Part shown: piece after piece, positions 34,235-43,011 of the stretch | How the letters are laid out: every line of letters starts with the position of its first letter | Position numbering within the stretch: the stretch's first letter is position 1 | Notes under the pieces: model-generated | The model's input: the letters and a program-made list of their open reading frames with translations, nothing else | Database searches by the model: none | Told to the model about the DNA's origin: nothing | Assembly (NCBI GenBank): GCA_039594205.1 | Contig: JBCNNW010000004.1 | Span: 1 to 64,000, forward strand | DNA from: Pseudescherichia sp039594205 | Lineage (GTDB): Bacteria > Pseudomonadota > Gammaproteobacteria > Enterobacterales > Enterobacteriaceae | Length of the DNA: 64,000 nucleotides | Direction of reading: 5' to 3' | Program-made: the position numbers and the translations under genes

Positions 34235-36931
34235 ATGAATTCAGAAAAAGTTGCCATACTTCAGCAACGTGGCATTGTTTTGCCTGATGTTAATTCAATC
34301 CAGTCCGATGAACATACCTTAAAAGACTCACCCCATCCCCGCGCGAAAAGGTTACGGGATATCTATTTTCGTACGCTCTCTTCAGTGGATACCGAGTTTC
34401 CCTACTGGTATACCCGTAAGTGGGACGAGCTGGCGGACGACGTGACCATTGTGCGGCGGGCGGAAGCGCTGAAGTGCGCCTTCTCCCACCTGACGCCCAA
34501 TATCTTTCCGGGTGAAAAGCTGGTGATGCAGAAAACAGCCTACTACCGCGGCTCGTTTCCTATGCCGTGGCTGTCGGAAAGCTTCTTTCTTGCCAATGCC
34601 GACGAGCTTACCGCCCGGACAGATACCGGTAGCGACAGCGCCGGCAAGCTGTCGCACTTTGGCGGCGGCGGCGGTAACGTCACCCAGAGCAGCGGCAATA
34701 TCGTCTCCATCGCCGGAAAATTTGGCATTCGTGCAGAGGAGACCTCCACGCTAATCGCGCTGGCTAAAGCCTGGGAGGGCCGCTCGGTGGAGGCGCTGGG
34801 ACATAAATATGAGATGCGTGTCCCGGACTATCAGATGAAAGAGGAGATCATGAAGTCCGTCATCTGCATGTTCGACTCGGGCTATACCATCCCACAGGGG
34901 CGAGAGGTAGTGAACTACTACTATCCTCTGCAGTACGGGCTGGACGGCATTCACGCGATTGCCCTTGAACAGCGCGATCGGGTCGCGGGAAATGCAGACG
35001 GCGACGGCATCACCGGGATGGATCGCCTCTACTACTACGATGCGGTGCGCATTATCATTGAGGGCCTTCAGGCGTGGATCCACAACTATGAGCACCACGC
35101 TCGTGAGCTGGCCGCGCTGACCACAGATAAACAGCAGCGCGATGAGTATCTCGACGTTGCCGACTGCCTGGCGTGGATCGCTCACCACCAGCCGCGCACC
35201 TTCCGTGAGGCGATGCAGCTCTCCTACACCATGCATCTGGCTATGCTCAATGAAGATGCCGCCTCAGGCATGTCGCCGGGGCGTCTTGGGCAGATCCTCT
35301 GGCCGTGGTTTGAACAGGATATGGCCGCAGGTCGTCTCACCGAAGAAGAGGCGCTGGAGCTGCTGGAGCTGCATCGCGTTAAGCTCACCTGCGTAGACTG
35401 CTTTGCCTCTACTGGCGTAGTTGGCGGCGTGCTCTCCGGCAACACCTTCAACAACGTCGTGCTGGGCGGGCAGAAAAAAGATGGCTCTTCAGCAGCCAAC
35501 CGGCTGGAGGAGCTGATCCTTGAGGCAGGCATTCGCTGCCAGTCGACCCAGCCGACGCTGACCGTGCTCTACGATGAGAAAGTGCCGGAGTCCTTCCTGC
35601 TGAAGGCCGTTGAGTGCACCAAAACCGGCGCGGGCTATCCGGCGTGGGTTAATAACCAGGTCGGCATGCAGTTCTTGCTCAGCCAGTACGCAGCGGAAGG
35701 GATGGATATCGCTGAAGCGCGTGCGATTGCCATCGGCGGCTGCCTGGAGACCTCTCCCGGCGCGTACCTACCGCTGACCCTCAACGGTAAACATTACGAT
35801 CTGCCCGGCGGGGCGGGCCAGACGGCGGCCACGGGGGTTCACTTCCTCGCCAACCCGAAAATTCTTGAGCTGGTACTGACCAACGGTCTGGATCACCGCA
35901 CCGGTCTACAGGTCTATCCCCCGCACAATCTGCCGCTGGACAGCTTTGACCAGGTGTGGGAGCAGTTCACCCGCTACTACGAGATGACCTGTGACGTGGT
36001 GGCGAAGACCAACAATATTCAGATGGATATCTGGCGCAAAAACAATATGTCCATCATGAACTCGTTCCTCAAGCCCGACTGCCTGCGCGACGGCAAACAT
36101 ATCGGCCAGATGGGGTATCGCTATAACGCGACCTACAACATTGAAAGCTGCGGAACGATTACCGCCGTTAACTCCCTCGTGGCGATCAAAAAACTGGTCT
36201 TCGACGATCGCCGCTATACCCTTGCGGAGCTGACGGAGGCGCTGCTTAATAACTTCGGCTATGAGACGGCAGAGGCAAGCGGCAACTACTCGATGGCTGA
36301 ACAGCGTAAAACGGACCTCAGTGGACGCTATGACGATATCCACGCCGCCTGCCTGAACGCACCGAAGTTTGGCAATAACGATCCCTACGCCGATAGCATG
36401 CTGCAAACCTATGAGAGCTGGTTCTGTTCAATGGCTCATCAGTTTGAGTCCCTGTACGGCAAAAAAATGTACGGCTGCCAGATCTCTGTTTCGACCCACG
36501 GTCCGCAGGGTGCCTGTACTCTGGCGAGCGCCGATGGTCGCCTGGCCGGTACCACCTACTCGGATGGCTCGATGTCTGCCTATCCGGGAAGCGATCGCAA
36601 CGGGCCGTATGCCCTGTTCAGCTCTGCCACCGTCTGGGATCACAGCCAGTCGCAGAACTCGCAGATGAACCTGAAGCTGCATCCGACCTCGGTACGCGGC
36701 GCGGCGGGTTCGCGTAAGCTGCTGGATCTCACCCGCAGCTACCTGCGTAAAGGAGGGTTCCATATTCAGTACAACATTGTGGACTCTCGCACCCTGCGCG
36801 ATGCCCAGCAGCATCCGGAAAACTACCGCGAACTGATGGTACGCGTGGCAGGTTTCACTCAGTACTGGTGTGAAATTGGTAAGCCTATTCAGGATGAAGT
36901 GATCGCCAGAACGGAATATGAGGAGATGTAA
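34235..36931 (+). CDS. hpdB: 4-hydroxyphenylacetate decarboxylase, large glycyl radical subunit
   Basis: 898 residues of the pyruvate formate-lyase fold. All residues known to be catalytic in clostridial HPAD fall at the same numbers: Cys503 and Glu505 in GGCLETSPG, His536 in TGVHFLANP, Glu637 in NIESCGT and the radical Gly873 in VRVAGFTQYW. The enzyme decarboxylates 4-hydroxyphenylacetate to p-cresol under anaerobiosis. The small subunit and activating enzyme follow, which separates it from choline lyase, glycerol dehydratase and indoleacetate decarboxylase (no small subunit). This operon is rare in Enterobacteriaceae. Confidence 0.92.
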   Translation: MNSEKVAILQQRGIVLPDVNSIQSDEHTLKDSPHPRAKRLRDIYFRTLSSVDTEFPYWYTRKWDELADDVTIVRRAEALKCAFSHLTPNIFPGEKLVMQKTAYYRGSFPMPWLSESFFLANADELTARTDTGSDSAGKLSHFGGGGGNVTQSSGNIVSIAGKFGIRAEETSTLIALAKAWEGRSVEALGHKYEMRVPDYQMKEEIMKSVICMFDSGYTIPQGREVVNYYYPLQYGLDGIHAIALEQRDRVAGNADGDGITGMDRLYYYDAVRIIIEGLQAWIHNYEHHARELAALTTDKQQRDEYLDVADCLAWIAHHQPRTFREAMQLSYTMHLAMLNEDAASGMSPGRLGQILWPWFEQDMAAGRLTEEEALELLELHRVKLTCVDCFASTGVVGGVLSGNTFNNVVLGGQKKDGSSAANRLEELILEAGIRCQSTQPTLTVLYDEKVPESFLLKAVECTKTGAGYPAWVNNQVGMQFLLSQYAAEGMDIAEARAIAIGGCLETSPGAYLPLTLNGKHYDLPGGAGQTAATGVHFLANPKILELVLTNGLDHRTGLQVYPPHNLPLDSFDQVWEQFTRYYEMTCDVVAKTNNIQMDIWRKNNMSIMNSFLKPDCLRDGKHIGQMGYRYNATYNIESCGTITAVNSLVAIKKLVFDDRRYTLAELTEALLNNFGYETAEASGNYSMAEQRKTDLSGRYDDIHAACLNAPKFGNNDPYADSMLQTYESWFCSMAHQFESLYGKKMYGCQISVSTHGPQGACTLASADGRLAGTTYSDGSMSAYPGSDRNGPYALFSSATVWDHSQSQNSQMNLKLHPTSVRGAAGSRKLLDLTRSYLRKGGFHIQYNIVDSRTLRDAQQHPENYRELMVRVAGFTQYWCEIGKPIQDEVIARTEYEEM

Positions 36932-36933
36932 TC

Positions 36934-37188
36934 ATGAGCGAGCTAAACCATAGCCACTGCTGCCACTTTTGCCCCATTGACGTAGCCAAGGGGATCTGCC
37001 GCCTGAGCGGTCATACCATCATGACGGACTCTCCGCTCTGCGACGATTTTCGTGACAAACCGCGCTGCGGCGAGTGCCAGCACTTCTGCGATAGCACCAC
37101 GCCTGCGCAGTGTCAGGGTCTGGAGAAGCCCTACTGGGCGGATGCCAACATGAGCGCCGGGCTATGCGCCGCCTTTGAGCGCCGTTAA
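36934..37188 (+). CDS. hpdC: 4-hydroxyphenylacetate decarboxylase, small Fe-S subunit
   Basis: 84 residues with ten or more cysteines and two histidines in two blocks (CCHFCPID...GICRLSG and CGECQHFCD...GLCAAF). HPAD small subunits carry two [4Fe-4S] clusters in pseudo-symmetric halves and are required for the active hetero-octamer. The gene starts two bases after the hpdB stop, with AGGAG inside the end of hpdB as ribosome site. No other glycyl radical decarboxylase has such a subunit, so it fixes the identity of the operon. Confidence 0.92.
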   Translation: MSELNHSHCCHFCPIDVAKGICRLSGHTIMTDSPLCDDFRDKPRCGECQHFCDSTTPAQCQGLEKPYWADANMSAGLCAAFERR

Positions 37189-37205
37189 CCCAGCCACGCC
37201 CAGCC

Positions 37206-37232
37206 GAACCCGCCCAGCGCGGGTTCTTTTTT
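37206..37232 (+). terminator. Intrinsic terminator between hpdC and hpdA
   Basis: Stem GAACCCGC / GCGGGTTC with a five-base loop, followed by a run of six T, 17 bases after the hpdC stop. It lies inside the operon and should reduce the transcript reaching hpdA. Confidence 0.78.
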
Positions 37233-37262
37233 ATGCGGCTTTTACAGCGAGGAGACAGAGTA

Positions 37263-38201
37263 ATGGAAGCCACGCACGGCCTGATTTTTGATATTCAGAG
37301 CCACTCTATTCATGACGGCCCCGGTAGCCGTACTACCGTCTTTATGAGCGGCTGCCGACTAAGCTGCCAGTGGTGCGCCAACCCGGAGAGCTGGCAGGCG
37401 CGGGAGAAGATGCTGTTCAGCGAAGTGCGCTGTGTCGCGCAGCAGGGGTGCACCCGCTGCGTGACGGGCTGCGACAGAGCGGCTATTGCGCTGGTCGACG
37501 GCGCGCTGACGATTGACCGCTCGCGCTGTCACGACTGCCAGTCGCTCGCCTGCGTCACCGCCTGTCCGCCGCAGGCGCTCAAGCAGTGCGGCCAGCACTA
37601 CACGGCAGACGCCCTGCTCAAGCGCCTGCAGCACGATCAGGATTTCTGGGGCGAGACGGGCGGGGTAACCTTTAGCGGCGGCGAGCCACTTGTTCAGCAT
37701 CTTTTTCTGGAAAACATGCTGCGCCGCTGCCGGGACGCTGGCATCCACACCGCCATTGAGACCACGGCCTATGCCCGCGAGGCGCTGTTTCTTGCGGTGA
37801 TGCAGCACGTTGATTTTGCTTTTATTGACGTGAAGCACATGAACTGCGCGACTCACCACCACTACACCGGCGTAGACAATACGTCGATCCTGCACAACAT
37901 CTCCGCGCTGGTACAAAGCGGCTGGCCTGGCCGCCTGGTATTGCGGGTACCGGTGATTGCTGGCGTGAACGATACGGATGAGAATATGCAGGCGCTGGCA
38001 GACTTTATGCTGGATAGCGGCATCTATGAGGTCAACCTGCTGCCGTTCCATCGGCTGGGAGAGTCAAAATGGCAGCAGTTGGGGAAACCCTACCCCGGCC
38101 ATGCCTGGCAGCCCCCTACCCCGGCGCGGCTGACGGCGCTGGAGCAGATGTTTACCGACAAAGCGCTGGCCTGCTACATCGGCAGCGACACGCCGTTCTG
38201 A
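37263..38201 (+). CDS. hpdA: 4-hydroxyphenylacetate decarboxylase activating enzyme
   Basis: 312 residues from the ATG at 37263, preceded by GAGGAGA; an earlier start at 37233 would overlap the terminator. Radical SAM enzyme with the CxxxCxxC cluster motif in GCRLSCQWC near residue 30. A ferredoxin-like insert with eight cysteines (about 55-105) is typical of activases of this group. GGVTFSGGEPLVQ binds SAM. It generates the glycyl radical on Gly873 of HpdB. Separation from hpdC by a terminator suggests it is made in smaller amounts. Confidence 0.9.
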   Translation: MEATHGLIFDIQSHSIHDGPGSRTTVFMSGCRLSCQWCANPESWQAREKMLFSEVRCVAQQGCTRCVTGCDRAAIALVDGALTIDRSRCHDCQSLACVTACPPQALKQCGQHYTADALLKRLQHDQDFWGETGGVTFSGGEPLVQHLFLENMLRRCRDAGIHTAIETTAYAREALFLAVMQHVDFAFIDVKHMNCATHHHYTGVDNTSILHNISALVQSGWPGRLVLRVPVIAGVNDTDENMQALADFMLDSGIYEVNLLPFHRLGESKWQQLGKPYPGHAWQPPTPARLTALEQMFTDKALACYIGSDTPF

Positions 38202-38243
38202 GGTGCAAATAGGGAAGAAAGCGTAACGGCTTATAATGATCCC

Positions 38244-38276
38244 GTAGGCTGGGCAAGCGCTATCGCCGCCCGGCAT
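38244..38276. repeat. REP-like imperfect palindrome
   Basis: The sequence GTAGGCTGGGCAAGCG...GCCGCCCGGC after hpdA looks like a single degenerate REP unit at the convergent end with the DUF1493 gene. Confidence 0.5.
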
Positions 38277-38301
38277 TTTCCTCTTCATGCACTCCTCACG
38301 A

Positions 38302-38637
38302 CTAATGCTCCTTCGCGTATAACCACTCGCCCGCCCTGGCTGACTCCGCAAACATCTTCACTGTTAACGGTTCTGCGGTTTGGCTGATTGGCTTCTTAGT
38401 AAACCACTTACGGAAAAACCATTCTATTTCCCAAGGGTAGTAGGCAGAAAAATCAATAGCCGACACGTCCACTTCGTATTTTTTACTGTATTTATCAATA
38501 GTTAGACAAAGATCGTCAAACTCAGTATAAGCCTGTAGCGCATCATCAAGCTGCAAAGGGATCATTTTACCCGTCAGTGTTCCCATTCCAGGCAAATCGT
38601 CCCGAAAGAATTCTAATACCTCGCTGTCAGTTACCAT
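38302..38637 (-). CDS. DUF1493 family protein (copy 1)
   Basis: 111 residues, small acidic soluble protein. The pattern LTIDKYSKKYEVDVSAIDFSAYYPWE and the end FAESARAGEWLY mark the DUF1493 family, which has an acyl-carrier-like helical outline and no known function. A second, diverged copy lies 25 bases upstream in the same direction, and both share the C-terminal ESA.AG.WLY motif. They follow a two-helix membrane protein and a broken Tlde1-like effector gene, so the set may be the remains of an effector/immunity locus. Confidence 0.75.
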   Translation of the reverse strand: MVTDSEVLEFFRDDLPGMGTLTGKMIPLQLDDALQAYTEFDDLCLTIDKYSKKYEVDVSAIDFSAYYPWEIEWFFRKWFTKKPISQTAEPLTVKMFAESARAGEWLYAKEH

Positions 38638-38662
38638 GCCCTGCCCCCTTTCTCGCTATCGA

Positions 38663-38989
38663 CTAATCATATAGCCACTTACCGGCTTTTGCTGACTCGA
38701 CCAGCATGCCGATAGTGAAAGCAGGCACGGGAACAGGTTCCATTTTCTTAAACAGGTTCCATGAAAAAGGGATATCGGGATAGTAGGTTTTGATGTTGAA
38801 GCTGCCCCGTTCTACGTGCAGTTCACTGAAAAATGTATCCATGAGCTCGCTAGCATCGAGATCCTCAAGATACAAATCGGCATCGAGATCGCTTTCAAGC
38901 GTTAGCTCTACCGGTTCGAAGCTAAATAAATAGACGCCAGCATAGGGGCGTATAAGCTCATAAACTCGCTGCTCAATGTTGTCTAACAT
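38663..38989 (-). CDS. DUF1493 family protein (copy 2)
   Basis: 108 residues. Shares with the neighbouring copy the motif sequence of an acidic helix (DLDADLYLEDLDASELMDTF), a central YYPDIPFSW block and the ending VESAKAGKWLY. The two have diverged well beyond a recent duplication. It starts three bases after the stop of the membrane protein gene, so the three genes form one unit. Function unknown. Confidence 0.75.
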   Translation of the reverse strand: MLDNIEQRVYELIRPYAGVYLFSFEPVELTLESDLDADLYLEDLDASELMDTFFSELHVERGSFNIKTYYPDIPFSWNLFKKMEPVPVPAFTIGMLVESAKAGKWLYD

Positions 38990-38992
38990 AAG

Positions 38993-39286
38993 CTATCGTT
39001 GCCTCGTCCTGTTCCTGAGTCTTCTAATTAGCTTAACTACTATCAGGAAGATAACGGTAGCGATTGCTGCTACTGAAACAATATCAATATAAAAATAGAC
39101 ATCGTCTATCTCTTCCCCACCTACATTGCCATACCCGTAAATCAGGTTAGCTAGCTTATCGGCTAAGGCGTCGTTAACCCAGTTATAGGGATCGCCCAGA
39201 GTACGTCCTACAGCAACAAAGATGGCAAGATACAGTAAAACGTTGAGTAGCCGGATAGCCCAACGATTAAGGGCAGGTCTTGCCAT
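38993..39286 (-). CDS. Small two-helix membrane protein, possible Tldi1-like immunity protein
   Basis: 97 residues with hydrophobic helices at about 11-28 and 67-87 and a short periplasmic loop between them; the C-terminal tail is strongly basic. Its start overlaps the end of a Tlde1-like L,D-transpeptidase effector remnant, the place where the immunity gene normally sits. A membrane-bound protein facing the periplasm would suit immunity against a cell-wall-targeting toxin. This is inferred from position; no family was recognised. Confidence 0.55.
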   Translation of the reverse strand: MARPALNRWAIRLLNVLLYLAIFVAVGRTLGDPYNWVNDALADKLANLIYGYGNVGGEEIDDVYFYIDIVSVAAIATVIFLIVVKLIRRLRNRTRQR

Positions 39287-39629
39287 TACTGATTACCTCC
39301 ACCCAACCACGAGCTCTCAGAAAACGCATGCAAGGAACTTGAACCAAAGGTGTTCTCATCAGAGCATTTCTGATCATGGCAAAATCTGAACTATTAGCGA
39401 TCGTGATGCAGCCTTTTGATAATGTTCCGGGATGAAGCCTGAACAAACCACGGCTTACACCGTTAATCCAGGTAGTATCATCGATTCCCCTATCATCCCG
39501 GTATAGCGCAAACCAATCTGAGTGTTTGAACTGAGCACCATAAAAAGTACGATTAACAGTATCTCTTACGGTGAACGCTATTGTATGGCATGTAGTACCT
39601 GAGACTTCAGCCGCCCAGTAGATATAGCA
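39267..39629 (-). pseudogene. Remnant of a Tlde1/DUF2778-type L,D-transpeptidase effector
   Basis: The minus strand has a 120-codon open frame without a start codon, entered after a TGA. It reads SDWFALYRDD, then GIDDTTWINGV, RGLFRLHPGTLSKGCITIA. This contains the DUF2778 catalytic core with HPGT.S.GC, as in the type VI effector Tlde1 that attacks peptidoglycan tetrapeptides in target cells. The N-terminal third of the family is missing, so the gene is broken. Its end overlaps the start of the membrane protein gene by 20 bases. Confidence 0.7.
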
Positions 39630-40031
39630 TCATGAAAAAACTGAAATGCTTTCTTGCCACCAACTCACTGAGCTAGTATGCCTCTACCGATGTAACAATT
39701 AGAACAAGCGTCAGTCAAAGTGCGAAACTGCCCTCACGTAGCTGCAAGTTAACACCAGGAAATCCTGGTTCAAACACGACCAGCTCTATGTTAGCGGCAA
39801 GCAATCGTTGAACTAAACGCATATGCAGCCGGAGATGAAAGTTAGGAAAAAGCAGAGGCTGATAAGAATTATGCACGTTGATCTGGGAGCGTAATACCCC
39901 ACTTAAAATGTACAAGGGGAGTAGTCTAATGATGTTAAATACGAACCTTCAGTATTGTTCATTCCCCAATTTTCCCATATTCTCTCATCATTAATATTCT
40001 CTGCCGAATTTTGTAGGGCTAACTAGCTGAA
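39630..40031. other. Decayed sequence at the left edge of the island region
   Basis: No intact gene is supported. A 66-codon frame on the minus strand (39715-39915) has no recognisable family and may be debris. Base composition changes here from the GC-rich left side to the AT-rich cargo on the right, so the distal island probably ends in this stretch. I found no copy of the leuX 3' end here. Confidence 0.45.
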
Positions 40032-40238
40032 ATGAATGACAAAATTTTAACCTTGAAAGATGTGGTGGCTTACTTAAAGTTGGCAGAAAAAACAGCGTAT
40101 AGGTTGACTAGCGAAGGCAAATTGCCGGGATTTAAGGTTGGAGGCTCATGGCGCTTCAAACGAGAGGATTTAGATATGTGGATTGAAGGTCAGAAGACTC
40201 AAAGCTACCCGAGTATCACAAAATTCAATCGTGGTTGA
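40032..40238 (+). CDS. Helix-turn-helix (excisionase/MerR-type) DNA-binding protein
   Basis: 68 residues. A single winged helix-turn-helix of the excisionase/HTH_17 type, with TLKDVVAYLKLAEKTAYRLTSEGKLPGFKVGGSWRF split over the two helices and the wing. It is the first of four co-directional genes leading to the methylase-ATPase fusion and the HNH nuclease. It could be a regulator of that system or a recombination directionality factor of the island. The gene is AT-rich like its followers. Confidence 0.8.
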   Translation: MNDKILTLKDVVAYLKLAEKTAYRLTSEGKLPGFKVGGSWRFKREDLDMWIEGQKTQSYPSITKFNRG

Positions 40239-40242
40239 TCAA

Positions 40243-40431
40243 ATGGATAAACTTGAAAAGTCGGTAGCCCTCAAAGGCCACTTGCCACATGCAGTGAAGC
40301 AAGCCGTTGTGCAAGCTCTACTGAAAGAAGGTGATATCGCCCGAACGTTGCTCAAGGATCCACAAGTTATGGCAAGTTATGTTGAGCTGATTTTCGACAT
40401 GATGAAGCAGAATAAAAATATGAATATCTAA
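40243..40431 (+). CDS. Small helical protein, unknown
   Basis: 62 residues from the ATG four bases after the previous stop; a longer overlapping start at 40183 is less likely. The sequence is predicted helical (VKQAVVQALLKEGDIARTLL, then VELIFDMMKQN). No family is recognised. The position between the helix-turn-helix gene and the methylase-ATPase fusion suggests membership in the same operon. Confidence 0.55.
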   Translation: MDKLEKSVALKGHLPHAVKQAVVQALLKEGDIARTLLKDPQVMASYVELIFDMMKQNKNMNI

Positions 40432-40473
40432 AGGATTTTGGGCTATCTATTACGTTTTAAAATGAGATAAATA

Positions 40474-43011
40474 ATGATAAATGACCATGAAGAACTAGAA
40501 CTTGCTAAAGCTCAGGCAAAAGAAATATGGAAGATCCTTGATTATGTTCGAGGAGCATCACCTATATCTAATTATCGCTCATTAGCGTATTCAATCTTCT
40601 TCGTACGCTATCTTCAATCCAATACAGGTCAGCATTTTGAGGCAGAAAGGTTCGACTCTTTTAATGTCATCGCCCAGTATTCCTACGATCTTGTAAACTA
40701 TGCCGTTCAACTTGGGTTGATTCATAGCGACGTATCTAAATTCTTAATTGATTATTTAGAAAACACACTCCGTTCATTTGCCAATATTGATGAGTCTTTT
40801 GTTCGTTATGCAATTAGAGATGGTCTACTCAATAAAACCCCTGCAATAGCGTCGCTTTCTTTGTCAGAACTGGATTTACTTTTTGCCGAGAATGAAGGTA
40901 AGTCAGGAGGTGAGTTTTATACCCCTAGAGACATCAACTTATTGGTTAAAATATTAGGATTGAGTTATCAACCAAAGTCAATATGTGACCCATTTGCAGG
41001 TGCTGGAAACACAGCATTTTCTTTTGCCAATACTGGTATTGAAAAAGTTAGGATTGATACTCAAGAAATTAATAGAGATGCTTACTTTAAACTAGTAATA
41101 AGTAGAACCATCAGGAAAATAGAAGGTCGAGACTATTTCGGCGATTCACTATCACAACCATTGTATCAAGAAAATAAATATGATCTGATAGTTTCTTTCC
41201 CACCTTTTGGCATGAAAATTCCTAAAGCCACTCGAAATAATATTTACTATAAAACCAGTAATAAGTGGCTGGATATTACTGAAATCTTGCCAGAAAGTAG
41301 AAGTGATTGGTTTATAACATTATCAATGCTTCCAGCCCTTTCTGAGGGGGGTAAGATACTAGTAGGTATGTCACTTGGGGCTTTGACAAGAGCAGGCTCT
41401 GAGGCAAAGGTCCGTGAGTATTTAGTCTCTCGCGGAATTATCGAACAAGTAATTCTTTTACCTAAAAATATTTATTACTCTACGGCTATCTCAACTGTAC
41501 TTCTTGTCCTCAACTCAGGAACAAGTAACATAAATGACAGAAGTATTAAATTTGTAGATGCTTCACTGTTTTACGAACCTGCCCGTGGTCGAAACACCCT
41601 CACAACAAAAAATATAAATGAGATCGTAGAGGCTTGTCATAAAGATGGCCGATTTAGTATTAGTTCATCTCATACCCAAATAGCAAACAGAGACTTTAAT
41701 TTAGATCCCTCTCTTTATGTACGTAAAGATCTCAAAATCAGTGAGGTTTCTTTAAAAAATTTTAGAGGATACTCTGACTTTAAAGTTTCTATACATCCTT
41801 CTTTAAATGTATTGGTTGGTGAGAACGGCGTTGGGAAAACTTCGATATTAGAAGCATTAGCATGTGGCCTTGGTCCTTTCCTTACTGCTATGCCTGATGC
41901 TAAAGGAAAACTAATAAAAAAATCAGATATCCATATAAGTTCAAAAGGAATCGCAAATTATGCTCGAATATCGATTGAAACAACATCAAGTTTAAGTTGG
42001 GATCTTGTGGCAAAGGGGGTTGATGTTTCCGAACCCCCTAAGATAGGAACATCAGCATTAACTAGCTACGCGACTCATCTTGTAGATAGTCACTCTGAAT
42101 ATCCACTCATTGCTTATTATGGGACTAACCGTGCTCTTACTTCTACCAGTTCTAAAGTTGCAATAAATCCATTCGAGAAAGAAAATCGTGGGGAAGGTTA
42201 TGACTTTGCTTTAGATGCTAAAGTTAACTACGGCATCTTAAAGAACTGGTTTTCAAAAATAGAGGTTGATGAGCTTCGAAAACGTGATGAACTAAAAGAC
42301 CATAAATTCATTCATCCGGCTAAGAGACTTGTTTCAGAGGCTGTTTACCAGATTGTTGATCGAGCTACATGCTTGGAGTTCGACAAAAATAGTAACGATG
42401 TTATGGTTCATTGGAAAAATGAGCAGGGAGAGTGCGTAATGCTTACATTGGAACAACTAAGTGAAGGGTATAGAAATATGGTATCCCTGACCATTGACCT
42501 AGTGAGACGTGCTTATTTACTTAATCCTACCAAGCCGAAACCGCTAACAGTTAATGGGATCGTTTTAATTGATGAAATTGAACTTCACTTGCACCCTAGA
42601 TGGCAGCAAAAGATTTTAAATGACCTGACTAAGCTGTTTAAGAATATTCAGTTTATTGTCACGACACATAGTCCTCAAGTCTTAACAACAATCAAAGCCG
42701 ATTGTATCCGTATTGTTTCCGTCAATGCTAACGAAGCAAAATTAGTGACAGGAACTACTACTTATGGTTCTGAAAGCTCAAGAATGTTGGAAGATGTTTT
42801 AGGTGGTAACAATCGCGCCCAACACCTTGATATTGTTAAAAAACTAAACCGTTATACGGAGTTAGTAGAGGCCGACAAATGGGATACAGATGAGGCATTA
42901 GAACTCAAAAAAGAGTTATATAAATGGGGTGGTCAGACAGAAGACGAGCTTCAAAAGTTAGAAACTGATATTCGAATTCGCGAGTTCGAGCGTGGCAATG
43001 AAAAAGATTAA
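40474..43011 (+). CDS. Fusion of a type I-like methyltransferase domain with a PtuA-like AAA ATPase
   Basis: 845 residues. Residues 1-415 follow the HsdM/N6-adenine methyltransferase plan: helical N-terminus, GEFYTPRDIN, SAM-binding CDPFAGAGNT near 170. Motif IV reads VSFPPFG where active enzymes have NPPF, so the key asparagine is phenylalanine. Residues 420-845 are an OLD/SMC-like ATPase as in Septu PtuA: Walker A GENGVGKTS near 448, signature LSEGYRNM, Walker B IVLIDEIELHLHPRW and a THSPQV switch. The stop overlaps the HNH nuclease gene. Likely an anti-phage system in which a DNA-binding dead methylase replaces or adds a sensor. Confidence 0.82.
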   Translation: MINDHEELELAKAQAKEIWKILDYVRGASPISNYRSLAYSIFFVRYLQSNTGQHFEAERFDSFNVIAQYSYDLVNYAVQLGLIHSDVSKFLIDYLENTLRSFANIDESFVRYAIRDGLLNKTPAIASLSLSELDLLFAENEGKSGGEFYTPRDINLLVKILGLSYQPKSICDPFAGAGNTAFSFANTGIEKVRIDTQEINRDAYFKLVISRTIRKIEGRDYFGDSLSQPLYQENKYDLIVSFPPFGMKIPKATRNNIYYKTSNKWLDITEILPESRSDWFITLSMLPALSEGGKILVGMSLGALTRAGSEAKVREYLVSRGIIEQVILLPKNIYYSTAISTVLLVLNSGTSNINDRSIKFVDASLFYEPARGRNTLTTKNINEIVEACHKDGRFSISSSHTQIANRDFNLDPSLYVRKDLKISEVSLKNFRGYSDFKVSIHPSLNVLVGENGVGKTSILEALACGLGPFLTAMPDAKGKLIKKSDIHISSKGIANYARISIETTSSLSWDLVAKGVDVSEPPKIGTSALTSYATHLVDSHSEYPLIAYYGTNRALTSTSSKVAINPFEKENRGEGYDFALDAKVNYGILKNWFSKIEVDELRKRDELKDHKFIHPAKRLVSEAVYQIVDRATCLEFDKNSNDVMVHWKNEQGECVMLTLEQLSEGYRNMVSLTIDLVRRAYLLNPTKPKPLTVNGIVLIDEIELHLHPRWQQKILNDLTKLFKNIQFIVTTHSPQVLTTIKADCIRIVSVNANEAKLVTGTTTYGSESSRMLEDVLGGNNRAQHLDIVKKLNRYTELVEADKWDTDEALELKKELYKWGGQTEDELQKLETDIRIREFERGNEKD

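Noticed and set aside
39715..39915. 66-codon minus-strand frame as a gene or transposase remnant
   Set aside because: No family recognised, no ribosome site, surrounded by decayed sequence; left as unexplained debris.
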